Below, in pieces: positions 1 to 9,072 of a stretch of 42,579 bases of DNA (the first letter of the stretch is position 1; each line of letters starts with the position of its first letter). The notes under the pieces were generated by a model that was not told where the DNA came from, ran no database searches, and was given only the letters and a program-made list of their open reading frames with translations. Source of the DNA: a virus. The position numbers and the translations under genes were made by a program. Location: positions 1 through 42,579 of the IMG/VR virus record IMGVR_UViG_3300045995_000846; one strand, 5' to 3'.

Positions 1-214
1 ATCAAAACTTACTCAAGAAAGATTGGATGCAGAAGCGATTGTTAAACTACAAGCAGGAGCAGAAAAGTCTTCCAAAGATAAAACCAAATCAAAACTTACT
101 CAAGAAAGATTGGATGCAGAAGCGATTGTTAAACTACAAGCAGGAGCAGAAAAGTCTTCCAAAGATAAAACCAAATCAAAACTTACTCAAGAAAGATTGG
201 ATGCAGAAGCGATT
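1..214 (+). repeat. 87-bp perfect tandem repeat inside tape measure gene
   Basis: Units run 1-87, 88-174 and 175-214. The third copy matches exactly up to 214 and diverges at 215. Each unit encodes 29 residues (LDAEAIVKLQAGAEKSSKDK...). Two full copies identical at the DNA level suggest recent expansion. The window begins exactly on a unit boundary, so more copies may lie to the left or have collapsed in assembly. Confidence 0.95.
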
Positions 215-3200
215 CTTAAGTTAGAAACTGACGCTACAAAGCGAGCCGAAGAGCGAAAAAGGCTTGAACTAGCTCAAGCCCCGGTAGAGCGAGGTCGCCT
301 TGCCTATGCCAACGCTGGCCAAAACATAGCTAATATCGCCTCAGCCGATCATGCCGATACCAAAGCTTACCTCCGGTTTCAACAACAGGAGCATTTAACT
401 CAAGCCAACCGGTTAACCAACACACCGGGCATCGGTGCAGACCACGAACAAACTAGATTAGCCACTGAGGCTGCTCACCGCTACGGAGCCGAGCTTCACC
501 AGCTCAATGCCGCTGCCACACATTTACACCCTGTCATGAGCCGATTAGGGGGCTTGTTTAGCCAGTTCGCCCGGTATTACATAGGGTATGGTGCGCTTTA
601 TCAAATTGGCGCAGCTTTCAGCTCAATCGCCGCAGCGGTGGTTGACTTGGAAGACAAGCTGAAATCTATCCAAGCGATCACCGGGTCATCGACCGCTGAG
701 ATGAGTCAGATGGGTGCGGCCCTAAAACAAGTAGCTGTCACCTCAGCTTTCAGCTTGAACGATATTTCGGATGCAGTTAAGACTGTTGCACAGGCCGGTG
801 TCGATTTAAAAGATATCCCCAAAACCTTGCAAGCTGTATCAGACTTGGCCACAGCTTCAGGTGCCAGCCTACAGGTTGCCGCCGATATTATCACCACTGC
901 CAAGGCAGTCTGGGATGATGTCAGTGTCACTGGTATTGCTGATAAAGTTACCCAAGCAGCGAATGTTTCTAAACTGGCAGTCGAAGATTTACAAACCATC
1001 TTCAGCTTAGGCGCATCGTTTGCCAAGAATGCCAATGTCAGCCTTGATCAATACCTGGGATTAGTTGCCACGTTAAAGAATGCTGGTATTAAATCATCCA
1101 CCATCGCGACCGGCACCAGCCAATTCTTGACTGAAGTCACCGCACCGGATGAGAAGTTTGGTTCATTCTTGAGTAAGCGGTACAAAGCAGTCGGTGAAAA
1201 TGTCTCTGGCTCGGAAGCCCGTAAGAAATTCTCCAGCTTCCGCTATGAAGACAACCCTATCCTGGCTGCACTTAATGAGTTGAAAAGGATCGGTGCCGAC
1301 TCTGCAGGTGCGTTGCCTGGGCTACAACGTGCGATGGACACACGCGGCTTCCGTATCTTGCAGCCCTTGCTGAACAACATAGGAAAGTTACAGGAAACAA
1401 GCGGTAAGTTGGGTACTGCGCCGACCGCACAAGAAGCCACTCAAATTGCTATGGATAGTTTGAAAAAGGCGACCAATAACTTGGTCGACCAATTCAATGT
1501 CTTGGCTGATACCTTAACGAAAGACGCTGTTCCTGCATTGACCAATCTGGTGAAAGGATTGTCCTCCGGCGTGGGTAAGCTGGATGACTTCATCAATAAA
1601 GCCCGACTTGAGCGGGGCGGTGAAACGATTAGTTGGCAAGGTAGTTTGGCTGGAGCTGCTACTGGTGCTGCTTATGGAGCCAGTAAAGGTAAAGGTGCCT
1701 GGAAACTAGGTACTGCAGCCGTTGGAGCGGTAGCAGGGCTTGCGGGGTCGTCTGCAGTTAGTAATGCATCAGCTGTTAGTGGGGATTCGGAGGAAGCAAC
1801 TAAGGTGATGGAACTTGGATTAATGGCCTATGTCGCCAGTAAGACCAAATTCATTGCCGATTTTTTCAGAAGAAGTAAGGGTTCAACTGCAGTTTTAGCT
1901 GCTGCTGAAAGTGGCACAGCAGGTATCGGGGCGGCTATCTCCGGATCATTGAAAGGCATAGGTGCCAAGATCACTGCTAAGCTTGGTGCCACTGGTCTGG
2001 TTGCGCTTGCTATCCCTGCTGTCGGTGAGATAGCGGCAGCACTGCTGGTTATCTGGACAGCCTTGGATGGGTTAGTAGCGATAGCTGACTTCTTCAAAAG
2101 CGACGAGCGTAAACTCGCTGATCTGGAGAAATTAAAACAAACGGCAGACCCCACACAGCTACGGGAAATACAAGCCCAAGAAAATGCCAAAGCAGGGCAA
2201 AGTGAGTTTACTAAATATGCTCAGCCGATAGCTGGACAGGCGTTACCTGAAGGTAGTATCGCAGGCAGTGTTAAGAAACAGCAAGATAGCCTTACCACAC
2301 TTCGTCAGGACTTTGGTCACGCTATCGGTAACCCTGATCTCAAGCCTGAATCTGATGGATTAATCTCGCAGAAACTGCATGAATTCAGAGCCTATGCGAC
2401 GGAAGGCGCTGCCCGAAAAGAACAGATGGGCAAGCTTCAAGACTTGTTTGGTGGCTCTGGAAAAGTTGATGAGCAAGCTTTGCAGGCGGATCAAGATGCA
2501 TCAGACGTTATCAGAGGTGCTGTTGAAGGTTTGGTATCGGCAACAGCAAAGCGATATGTTGAGCTGATTGAAAAGCGCAAGAAGGACACGCTGTCTGAAA
2601 ATGATGCCAAAGAGTTAAAGGTACTTGAATCCAGACAAAGTACTGACGGTACATTCCGAGATATCTTAAAGAACAGCACTGGGACAGCATCATCCCAGGC
2701 TGTCTTAAAATCTTTAAATGACTACTCAATTGCCGGTGCTAGGGATGTAGGCATGCCTGATAATTTGGCAACCCTTACCAAGCAGCATGTGAAGGAGGCC
2801 TACCACAAAACAGCTCAACAGTCTGATCCCGATCAAGCATCCATTGGCCAAGAAAACTTTAAGAACACCTTGCGTTCTGGTATTGCAGATTACGGTCCTA
2901 ATTTCGCCAAAGAGATCATCACAGACCTAACCAAAGGCAGTACGCTTGGACGCTTGACGGATGCCCAGTTGAAAAGCGGTATCAAAGAGTTAATCCCCCG
3001 GTTGATCAATGCAGAATCAAAAGGTAATCCTAATGCTGTTTCCAAAGTAGGGGCTACCGGTATCGTTCAGATTATGGACGAGACCCGAGCCAAACCTGGA
3101 TACGGTGTTGCACCAATTAAGAAAGGGGCTTTACCCATTGAGGATGTGAAGTTCGCTGAAGACCTGCTCTTCGGTATGGCCAAAGCCAATCCGCATTGGA

Positions 3201-6200
3201 ACCAAGATCAGTTGATCTCCGCTTACAACCGGGGACCCGGTAAAGTGGAAGAGGCCAATGGAGCTATCCCTAACCGAGCCTATGTGGACTCTATCAAAGG
3301 TACGCAATTGTCGGCACCGGTTGGCCATAGAGAATCGCAAATGCGTTCAACGCTGCTGGATACCGCAGCGGAAGAATTACTTCGTAGCTTGGAGAAAGAT
3401 TCAGAATCGTTACGTCGTATTCAGGATGCTGCTGTCGAGCAAGCTAAGGTACTGTCTGGGTCACCAGAAGGCAAAACCAGCATCGGCTTTCTTGCTCAGA
3501 CCGGAGAGTCCATTAAGGCGGCACCTGTTAAAACCGCTGAAGGGGTGCGTGACCAATTGCCTGAGGTCATTAAGCAGTTCACCAAAGGAGGTGGTGGCAT
3601 TTATGATCAGCTTGCTGCGGTTCGTAATGAAGCCGATCCTGTTAAGAAACAAGATTTGTTCAACAATACGGACCTTTCCGCACAGGGTGGTCTGACCGCA
3701 CAGATCAATGGCGGTGCGTTACGGCGCAACCCTGAAAACAAGACAGTAGAACTCAATCCTAATAACCGTGTCGAGAAGATAACGAACAAAATACTCTCGG
3801 CTGGTGATGTTGAAAAACCTAAAACGGAATTCATCGCCGACCCCAAGATCGAGGAGCAGATCACCATCTTGCTGGAAAAGATCGGTAGGCTGGAAGTTAT
3901 CGACCAACCGGCATTAAAGAAGGAAAGTCTTTATAATCAGTTGCAAGGTCTTCAAGATAGTCAATCTAATGCTCATAAGGCTCATATACAGAGTAACTTC
4001 TATACCGATAAAGAGCTTGAGGAAGGTAAGAAAGAAAAGGATCTGGCGGCTGTAGATGTTGAGATGCGTGCTCATGATCGTCAGAAACGCGCTAGTATCG
4101 TTAAATTAGATTATCAAATAGACTCTAAACGGCTTGCTCTTAGAAAGGAAACCCTTGATAGAGAGATAGCCACTTTGAGAAGCAGCCGAACCTCGATGGC
4201 TGCAGCTGGTAAGTTAAGTGAATTCACCAGTAGTTTAGCTGACCTGGAAGGGCAACGTGTTCTTGTTACTAAGGATTTACTGGTCTTACAGAAATCTAAT
4301 AACGATGCTACCCAAGGTCAGGTTGATGCTGCACAAGAGTCCTTACAACAGGATAAATTGCAAGCTGAAATTCAGGCCAGAAATGCTGACCTTCAAGCAA
4401 GGCTGCAGAAAATTGAATCCGGTACTGGCCATTTCAGTGTGGCCGATCAAGGTAAGCAAGCCTATACCATGGCATCAGGCGCCGAGATCGGCACAGATGT
4501 TAAACTCGGCCTTGCCCAATACCAGCACAAAGCTTACTCCGGCGAACAGGCCAACTTGATTGAGCAGATTGCTGCTAATCAAAAAGAGATCGCTAAGGTA
4601 TCACCCACCAGTGATGCATTCGGCATCTTGACTGAACAGGCCAACACGCTTAAGAACCAACTCATCGATGTGACCAAGTCGTTGGCTGAGGCTCAGGCTC
4701 GTATCGATGACTACAATCCAACGGTAGGCAAGGAGTTCTCCCAAATTTCTGGCCAAAGTATTGGTGCCAAGATCTCTGACTTGCCAAGCTCTTTAAAGAA
4801 CCTAAACAAAAATCTGGAAGGACGGGTCGTCACTGCGGTTGATTCAGCCACTTCCGCGTTAGCCGAATCGGCCATACACGCCGCTGAGAGCTTGCTGAAG
4901 CTTAGTAAAATTCCAGACTACCTCTTGCAAGCTTGGACTGCTAAACAGACTGCACAGGGTAATCAGGCTCAATTGGTAGCACAGGGTAGCGTGGGGCTTG
5001 CTGCACAAATCTCATCAATCCAGAACAATGAGACCGACCCTGCTCGTCAAGAGATGTTGATCAAGCGAGCTCAGGATGCCCAGGCTCAGGCTGAGGCGAT
5101 AGGCCAGACTCAAGTTGACCAAGCGAATCAAGCCTACAAAAAAGCGCAGTTCGACAATAGCTTTGCCGGTAAATCAGTTGGTGTAGTTAAAGAATTTGTG
5201 ACCGGTGCGGTCACCGATTACATTAAAGGTTCAGTGCAGGACAGCATTGCTGGGCTGTTCAAAGGCACTGCGATGTCCGGCCTGTTTGGCGGCGAGAAAG
5301 GAACTAAGCTCAACCCAATGGTGGTCACCGTTGATAATTTGCCGGCGGCAATTCCAGGCGCAGACGGTGGAGCTGGCGGAGCAGGCGGAGCAGGCGGGAC
5401 AGGGGGAACGGGTGGAGAAAGCAAGACAGCCGGTTTCGCTGGACTGAATTCAGCTGTTCCGACTACTCGCGGCACAGATCTTTTTACTAATACAGCACCG
5501 ACAACAATTGGGTCTTCTGCGCTCCCGGCTGACATGTTCACCTTCGGTCAGCCGGTAGCGGATCAGTCAACATCTCAAGACCCTGCCGCTGTAGCTGGTG
5601 ACAAAATGGCGGCAAGTATCACCGACTCCTTGTCCAGCCCGTGGTATACCGGTTTCACTGATACGATGAACACAGGGTTCACCGGTTTTGTAGAGGGACT
5701 GACTCAGACCTTTGGCTCCTTTACCGGTTCGCTTGGTCTTTTGCTCGGGGTGCAAGCCGGTGGTGGTGGCGGGAAGCAAAGTACTGTTTCTAAGATCCAA
5801 CAATGGGTCGGCCTTGCTCAGGGTGTAGTGGGAATGGCTGGCGGAGCAGTGGGATCGTTCAACAAGTTGTCAACCCCAGCTGCTACTCCTAATATGACCG
5901 CTGGCGGGTTCAACGCTGCATCTATGGGTGGATCGGGAAATACCAGTAATTTCTTCGGCGATGCTTCGAGTTTATCTAAAAGCTTTACCAAGTACGGACA
6001 ATCTATATTGAGGCGAGCAACGGGCGGTGCAATAAAAGGCCCCGGCACCAGTACTTCCGACTCAATCCCAGCTATGCTTTCAAACGGTGAATACGTTTTA
6101 AATGCAAAAGCCTCGGCAGCAATCGGCAAGGATACCTTGGATGCTTGGAACTTCCAATCAGCTAAACCAGCACGATTTGCAACAGGTGGACTGGTTGGCG

Positions 6201-6433
6201 ATATCCAGTCGTCAGTGAATAAAGCGGCTTCAGCTTCAGCCACAACCGCTGCAGCAAACACCTCCTCCAACTCCCCAGCGCCTGTCGCCGCTCAGTCTGC
6301 ACAATCAGTACGAGTGGTACTTGTAGACGATCAGCGGAATGTGAAGAACTACCTCACATCATCGGACGGGGAGAAGGTTCTGGTGGACTTTGTACGCCGG
6401 AATAGCTTATCATTGAAGACTGTACTCAGGTAG
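2..6433 (+). CDS. Tape measure protein with SLT transglycosylase domain, 5' partial
   Basis: Sets tail length and probably opens the cell wall during DNA entry. The frame is open to the left edge, so the true start lies outside; an in-frame TTG at 23 is only the first start-like codon. At least 2143 residues are present. The N-terminus is tandem 29-residue charged repeats. A TP901-type tape-measure region follows (about residues 180-430, counted from 23), then two hydrophobic stretches (about 540-580 and 650-690). A soluble lytic transglycosylase domain sits at about 985-1085, with the Glu of an AESKGNP motif, GATGIVQIM and AYNRGPGK. Long Gln/Ala-rich helical or coiled-coil segments and a Gly-rich linker (nt 5368-5416) come next. 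The C-terminus has the SDSIPAMLSNGEYVLNAKA motif common in tape measures. At the usual ~0.15 nm per residue the tail would be 300 nm or more. It heads the tail-tip operon. Confidence 0.95.
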   Translation, partial: SKLTQERLDAEAIVKLQAGAEKSSKDKTKSKLTQERLDAEAIVKLQAGAEKSSKDKTKSKLTQERLDAEAILKLETDATKRAEERKRLELAQAPVERGRLAYANAGQNIANIASADHADTKAYLRFQQQEHLTQANRLTNTPGIGADHEQTRLATEAAHRYGAELHQLNAAATHLHPVMSRLGGLFSQFARYYIGYGALYQIGAAFSSIAAAVVDLEDKLKSIQAITGSSTAEMSQMGAALKQVAVTSAFSLNDISDAVKTVAQAGVDLKDIPKTLQAVSDLATASGASLQVAADIITTAKAVWDDVSVTGIADKVTQAANVSKLAVEDLQTIFSLGASFAKNANVSLDQYLGLVATLKNAGIKSSTIATGTSQFLTEVTAPDEKFGSFLSKRYKAVGENVSGSEARKKFSSFRYEDNPILAALNELKRIGADSAGALPGLQRAMDTRGFRILQPLLNNIGKLQETSGKLGTAPTAQEATQIAMDSLKKATNNLVDQFNVLADTLTKDAVPALTNLVKGLSSGVGKLDDFINKARLERGGETISWQGSLAGAATGAAYGASKGKGAWKLGTAAVGAVAGLAGSSAVSNASAVSGDSEEATKVMELGLMAYVASKTKFIADFFRRSKGSTAVLAAAESGTAGIGAAISGSLKGIGAKITAKLGATGLVALAIPAVGEIAAALLVIWTALDGLVAIADFFKSDERKLADLEKLKQTADPTQLREIQAQENAKAGQSEFTKYAQPIAGQALPEGSIAGSVKKQQDSLTTLRQDFGHAIGNPDLKPESDGLISQKLHEFRAYATEGAARKEQMGKLQDLFGGSGKVDEQALQADQDASDVIRGAVEGLVSATAKRYVELIEKRKKDTLSENDAKELKVLESRQSTDGTFRDILKNSTGTASSQAVLKSLNDYSIAGARDVGMPDNLATLTKQHVKEAYHKTAQQSDPDQASIGQENFKNTLRSGIADYGPNFAKEIITDLTKGSTLGRLTDAQLKSGIKELIPRLINAESKGNPNAVSKVGATGIVQIMDETRAKPGYGVAPIKKGALPIEDVKFAEDLLFGMAKANPHWNQDQLISAYNRGPGKVEEANGAIPNRAYVDSIKGTQLSAPVGHRESQMRSTLLDTAAEELLRSLEKDSESLRRIQDAAVEQAKVLSGSPEGKTSIGFLAQTGESIKAAPVKTAEGVRDQLPEVIKQFTKGGGGIYDQLAAVRNEADPVKKQDLFNNTDLSAQGGLTAQINGGALRRNPENKTVELNPNNRVEKITNKILSAGDVEKPKTEFIADPKIEEQITILLEKIGRLEVIDQPALKKESLYNQLQGLQDSQSNAHKAHIQSNFYTDKELEEGKKEKDLAAVDVEMRAHDRQKRASIVKLDYQIDSKRLALRKETLDREIATLRSSRTSMAAAGKLSEFTSSLADLEGQRVLVTKDLLVLQKSNNDATQGQVDAAQESLQQDKLQAEIQARNADLQARLQKIESGTGHFSVADQGKQAYTMASGAEIGTDVKLGLAQYQHKAYSGEQANLIEQIAANQKEIAKVSPTSDAFGILTEQANTLKNQLIDVTKSLAEAQARIDDYNPTVGKEFSQISGQSIGAKISDLPSSLKNLNKNLEGRVVTAVDSATSALAESAIHAAESLLKLSKIPDYLLQAWTAKQTAQGNQAQLVAQGSVGLAAQISSIQNNETDPARQEMLIKRAQDAQAQAEAIGQTQVDQANQAYKKAQFDNSFAGKSVGVVKEFVTGAVTDYIKGSVQDSIAGLFKGTAMSGLFGGEKGTKLNPMVVTVDNLPAAIPGADGGAGGAGGAGGTGGTGGESKTAGFAGLNSAVPTTRGTDLFTNTAPTTIGSSALPADMFTFGQPVADQSTSQDPAAVAGDKMAASITDSLSSPWYTGFTDTMNTGFTGFVEGLTQTFGSFTGSLGLLLGVQAGGGGGKQSTVSKIQQWVGLAQGVVGMAGGAVGSFNKLSTPAATPNMTAGGFNAASMGGSGNTSNFFGDASSLSKSFTKYGQSILRRATGGAIKGPGTSTSDSIPAMLSNGEYVLNAKASAAIGKDTLDAWNFQSAKPARFATGGLVGDIQSSVNKAASASATTAAANTSSNSPAPVAAQSAQSVRVVLVDDQRNVKNYLTSSDGEKVLVDFVRRNSLSLKTVLR

Positions 6434-6450
6434 CAATGGATTGCTTATAA

Positions 6451-7761
6451 ATGACATTACAGGTTCTCACCACACAGCCAAATTGGAGTACTCCAGTACT
6501 GGAACGTCTGGAGTGGAAAACCGATGTTATCAAATCCAGAGATGGTTCAGAGCAACGGATTAAGTTACGGGAAAATCCCCGGCACTTAATGGAGTACGAT
6601 TTCGTCGTTATGAAAGACGAATATCGTGCTCTCCAGGTTCAATTGTTGCGTTGGCAAAGTGAACTCTGGATCGTCCCGCTTTGGATGCATACTCAACAAA
6701 CCACTGCACCTATACTACTGGGTGGTACTCGAATTTACGTGGGTAGCACGGCTACCTATGAATATCAAGTCGGTAGTCATCTCGTTCTCTTCTCGTCTTC
6801 TACGTTATACGAATACCTGCCGGTCATAGGCGTTGGAGTTAATTACATCGACGTTTCACCAACTACCAAGGCGTGGTCAGCAGGCGCACCAGTTTGCCCT
6901 GCACGTAATGGAAGATTAGCCAGCTCTATCAAAGTTAAAGCGGTTACTAGCGATGTCGTCACAGGGTCCCTTCAGGTCACTCTAGAAAACACTTTGAAGT
7001 TTACTTACACTGAAGACGAGCGTATCGATGGCTTGTTATTCTTTGGAGTGGAGCCTAACCGTGCTGAACCCATTGATATGGAGTGGAGCAGAAACCTTGA
7101 GATACTGGATTACGGCACCGGCCCGATTCTGTCTTATGACCTGAGAGGGTATACCGAGATCATCCGGGCGCACAGTTATTTACAACTTAACCGGTCTGGG
7201 CAGAACCGGATCAGATCTTTGCTTAATTACTGCAAAGGTATGTGGTCTCCTTTCTTGTTACCTACCTTTCAAGCTGATATAAGCGCCTTTAATGATGCTG
7301 TAACCGTGGTAGGGGTTGCTAATAGCTACGCATTCTTGACTGATTTAACAGGAGTCGCGTTAACTGATTCCACTTCTACAGCGTTAACTACTTTAGACGT
7401 TGTGTCAGGAACTCCCTCAATCACTACAGCGACGACCTATTTAAGTACTGATAATGCATTGACCATCAAGTCAGTGAACTATACCAATGATATGTTTTCT
7501 CGTTTGACGTACCGGTATCTGCGTATCGAGTTACAAACAGGGCAGGTACTGATCAAGCAAGTTCAGTCTTCAGTTGTGTTGTCTGCTGATTTAGAACGAT
7601 TAACCTTTACCACACCTTTCGGATACTCTTTTACAGCAGCCGGAATCAGCCGTATCTCCTACGTCAATATGAGCCGATTAGACTCAGATGCTGTTGAGTT
7701 TACTTGGATAACACCTAACGTCGCCAGCATGATGATTACCACCCGAGGCATACCTCAATGA
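6451..7761 (+). CDS. Putative distal tail protein
   Basis: 436 residues, directly downstream of the tape measure gene (17-nt gap) and overlapping the DUF2163 gene by ATGA. In many siphophages this position is held by the distal tail (Dit-like) protein that joins tail tube to tip. No catalytic motif, signal peptide or membrane segment is visible; the composition (aromatic and beta-rich, many Thr/Val) fits a virion protein. The junction with the tape measure contains a small perfect inverted repeat, AGCAAT-GG-ATTGCT (6432-6445), overlapping the TAG stop. The ATG at 6451 has only a weak ribosome-binding site. The role is inferred from gene order, not from a motif I recognise. Confidence 0.6.
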   Translation: MTLQVLTTQPNWSTPVLERLEWKTDVIKSRDGSEQRIKLRENPRHLMEYDFVVMKDEYRALQVQLLRWQSELWIVPLWMHTQQTTAPILLGGTRIYVGSTATYEYQVGSHLVLFSSSTLYEYLPVIGVGVNYIDVSPTTKAWSAGAPVCPARNGRLASSIKVKAVTSDVVTGSLQVTLENTLKFTYTEDERIDGLLFFGVEPNRAEPIDMEWSRNLEILDYGTGPILSYDLRGYTEIIRAHSYLQLNRSGQNRIRSLLNYCKGMWSPFLLPTFQADISAFNDAVTVVGVANSYAFLTDLTGVALTDSTSTALTTLDVVSGTPSITTATTYLSTDNALTIKSVNYTNDMFSRLTYRYLRIELQTGQVLIKQVQSSVVLSADLERLTFTTPFGYSFTAAGISRISYVNMSRLDSDAVEFTWITPNVASMMITTRGIPQ

Positions 7762-8573
7762 CCACTTATCAACAGTACGAAGCTTCTCCAAATTTAGGTG
7801 AACCCCTTGAGATTTACCGAGTGATTTATGGGGCCACCATCATTACGCTAGGCTCAGGAGATACCCCAGTGGTTCATGCCGGAGAGACATATCTTCCCTC
7901 TACTATGAAACGTAATGAAGTGGTTCAGACGCAAGAGATGAGTAAATCAGTTCTCATGTTGACAACCAGCAAGAACAATCCGATCGCTGCTTTATTCCTG
8001 ACAGGGTCCCCTCAGTTCCCAGTCTTCATCACTATATTTAGACAGCACACCAGTATTGCTGGATCAGACTATGTGACCACTTATAAAGGTCGAATCACTA
8101 ATTGCCGATTTACTAAGTTCGAAGCTGAGTTGAACTGTGAACCGATCTTTACCAGTTTGAAACGCCCAGGCTTGCGTATCAAATATGAACCTACTTGCGC
8201 TAACGGCCTCTACGACCCTGGCTGTACATTGAATAAAAATAATTTCGCAGTGCCTGGAGTCATCTCTGCGATTCTAGATGGTGGCCGGCAGTTTACTATT
8301 ACGGCTGCTGGGACACATCCGAATGGATATTTTACCGGAGGGATCATGTCCTTGAATGGGCAAGGGATGATCGCGGATCATGTGGGCACCACCATCACGC
8401 TGATTCGGTATGCAAATGGTGTGGTAGGGGATAACGTAATCCTATACCCAGGCTGCAACCATAACCCTAACACTTGTCAAACTACCTTTAATAACATTAA
8501 TAATTTTAGAGGGTTCCCTTGGATGGCAAGTCGAAATCCGTTCACGGATAACTCCATCAACTACATTAACTAA
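7758..8573 (+). CDS. DUF2163 / BR0599 family tail hub protein
   Basis: 271 residues. The C-terminal half matches the phage_BR0599 pattern: a Cys pair in CANGLYDPGC, then GCNHNPNTC followed by FNNINNFRGFPW. The N-terminal half matches DUF2163 (YRVIYGA, a strand-rich region, TYKGRITNC). Proteins of this family lie between the distal tail protein and the tip in siphophages and gene transfer agents, and act as baseplate hub components. The conserved cysteines may bind metal or form disulphides. The start overlaps the previous stop as ATGA. Its ribosome-binding GAGG sits in a small GAGG-CATA-CCTC hairpin just before the start, which fits translational coupling. Confidence 0.85.
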   Translation: MTTYQQYEASPNLGEPLEIYRVIYGATIITLGSGDTPVVHAGETYLPSTMKRNEVVQTQEMSKSVLMLTTSKNNPIAALFLTGSPQFPVFITIFRQHTSIAGSDYVTTYKGRITNCRFTKFEAELNCEPIFTSLKRPGLRIKYEPTCANGLYDPGCTLNKNNFAVPGVISAILDGGRQFTITAAGTHPNGYFTGGIMSLNGQGMIADHVGTTITLIRYANGVVGDNVILYPGCNHNPNTCQTTFNNINNFRGFPWMASRNPFTDNSINYIN

Positions 8574-8582
8574 GGAGCGCAT

Positions 8583-8849
8583 ATGGCTATCACTATTGGT
8601 GCTGTTCTTGAGATCATTTACGCTGTATTAGCGGTCGTCTCGATTGCTCTTGCTGTTTACCAAATGTTCCAAACTCCACCGGCTCCACCGGTACCGTCCC
8701 CTCATGGTATTACCGGGATACCGGAGGCTGAGCAGGGGATGGATGTGCCAGTACTGTTCGGTTCTCGGTGGATTACTAAATCGAATGTGGTTTGGTGGGG
8801 AAATCCTCACACTGCAAAAATACAAGTCAGCTCTAGCGAACTCTCGTAA
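8583..8849 (+). CDS. N-terminal piece of J-like tail hub/tip protein
   Basis: 88 residues: one hydrophobic helix (about 5-30), a Pro-rich stretch, then EQGMDVPVLFGSRWITKSN and VVWWG. That last block is typical of the N-terminus of J-like host-specificity proteins (VPVVFGT...NVIWYGD). It stops at TAA 8847-8849, just where such proteins normally continue. The expected continuation (TIGYQYFLSMHLALCHGPVD) starts the 1656-residue protein at 9073. It has a good ribosome-binding site (AAGGAG). I read it as one half of a hub protein encoded as two chains. A natural small membrane-anchored tail assembly protein is the alternative. Confidence 0.75.
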   Translation: MAITIGAVLEIIYAVLAVVSIALAVYQMFQTPPAPPVPSPHGITGIPEAEQGMDVPVLFGSRWITKSNVVWWGNPHTAKIQVSSSELS

Positions 8850-8861
8850 AAGGTAAACACC

Positions 8862-9071
8862 ATGTTCACGGAAGAACAGCTCAACCGAATCATCACAGTT
8901 CACACTTGCCGAGACTACGGCTTTTGCTTGTCTGGATCTAAGCAGCATATCGAAAGCCTGGGGCTTAATTTTAAAGAATGTTGGAAAAACGGTATCACCG
9001 TCCGGGATGCTGTACAATTGGATGACTGCCTATTAAACAGGCTAATAGATCTTGTAACCAAGGAAGGTTAA
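8862..9071 (+). CDS. Small tail-module protein, unknown function
   Basis: 69 residues starting MFTEEQLNRIITVHTCRDYG, acidic/neutral with four cysteines, likely helical. It sits between the two pieces of the J-like protein, 12 nt after one and 1 nt before the next. It has its own AAAGGT ribosome-binding site and is in the same frame as the 88-residue gene, so readthrough of that TAA would fuse them. No family recognised. It could be a tip assembly factor or a small inserted gene. Confidence 0.65.
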   Translation: MFTEEQLNRIITVHTCRDYGFCLSGSKQHIESLGLNFKECWKNGITVRDAVQLDDCLLNRLIDLVTKEG

Positions 9072-9072
9072 T

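Noticed and set aside
5368-5416. G-rich run as a G-quadruplex regulator
   Set aside because: It encodes a Gly-rich linker (GGAGGAGGAGGTGG); coding explains it.
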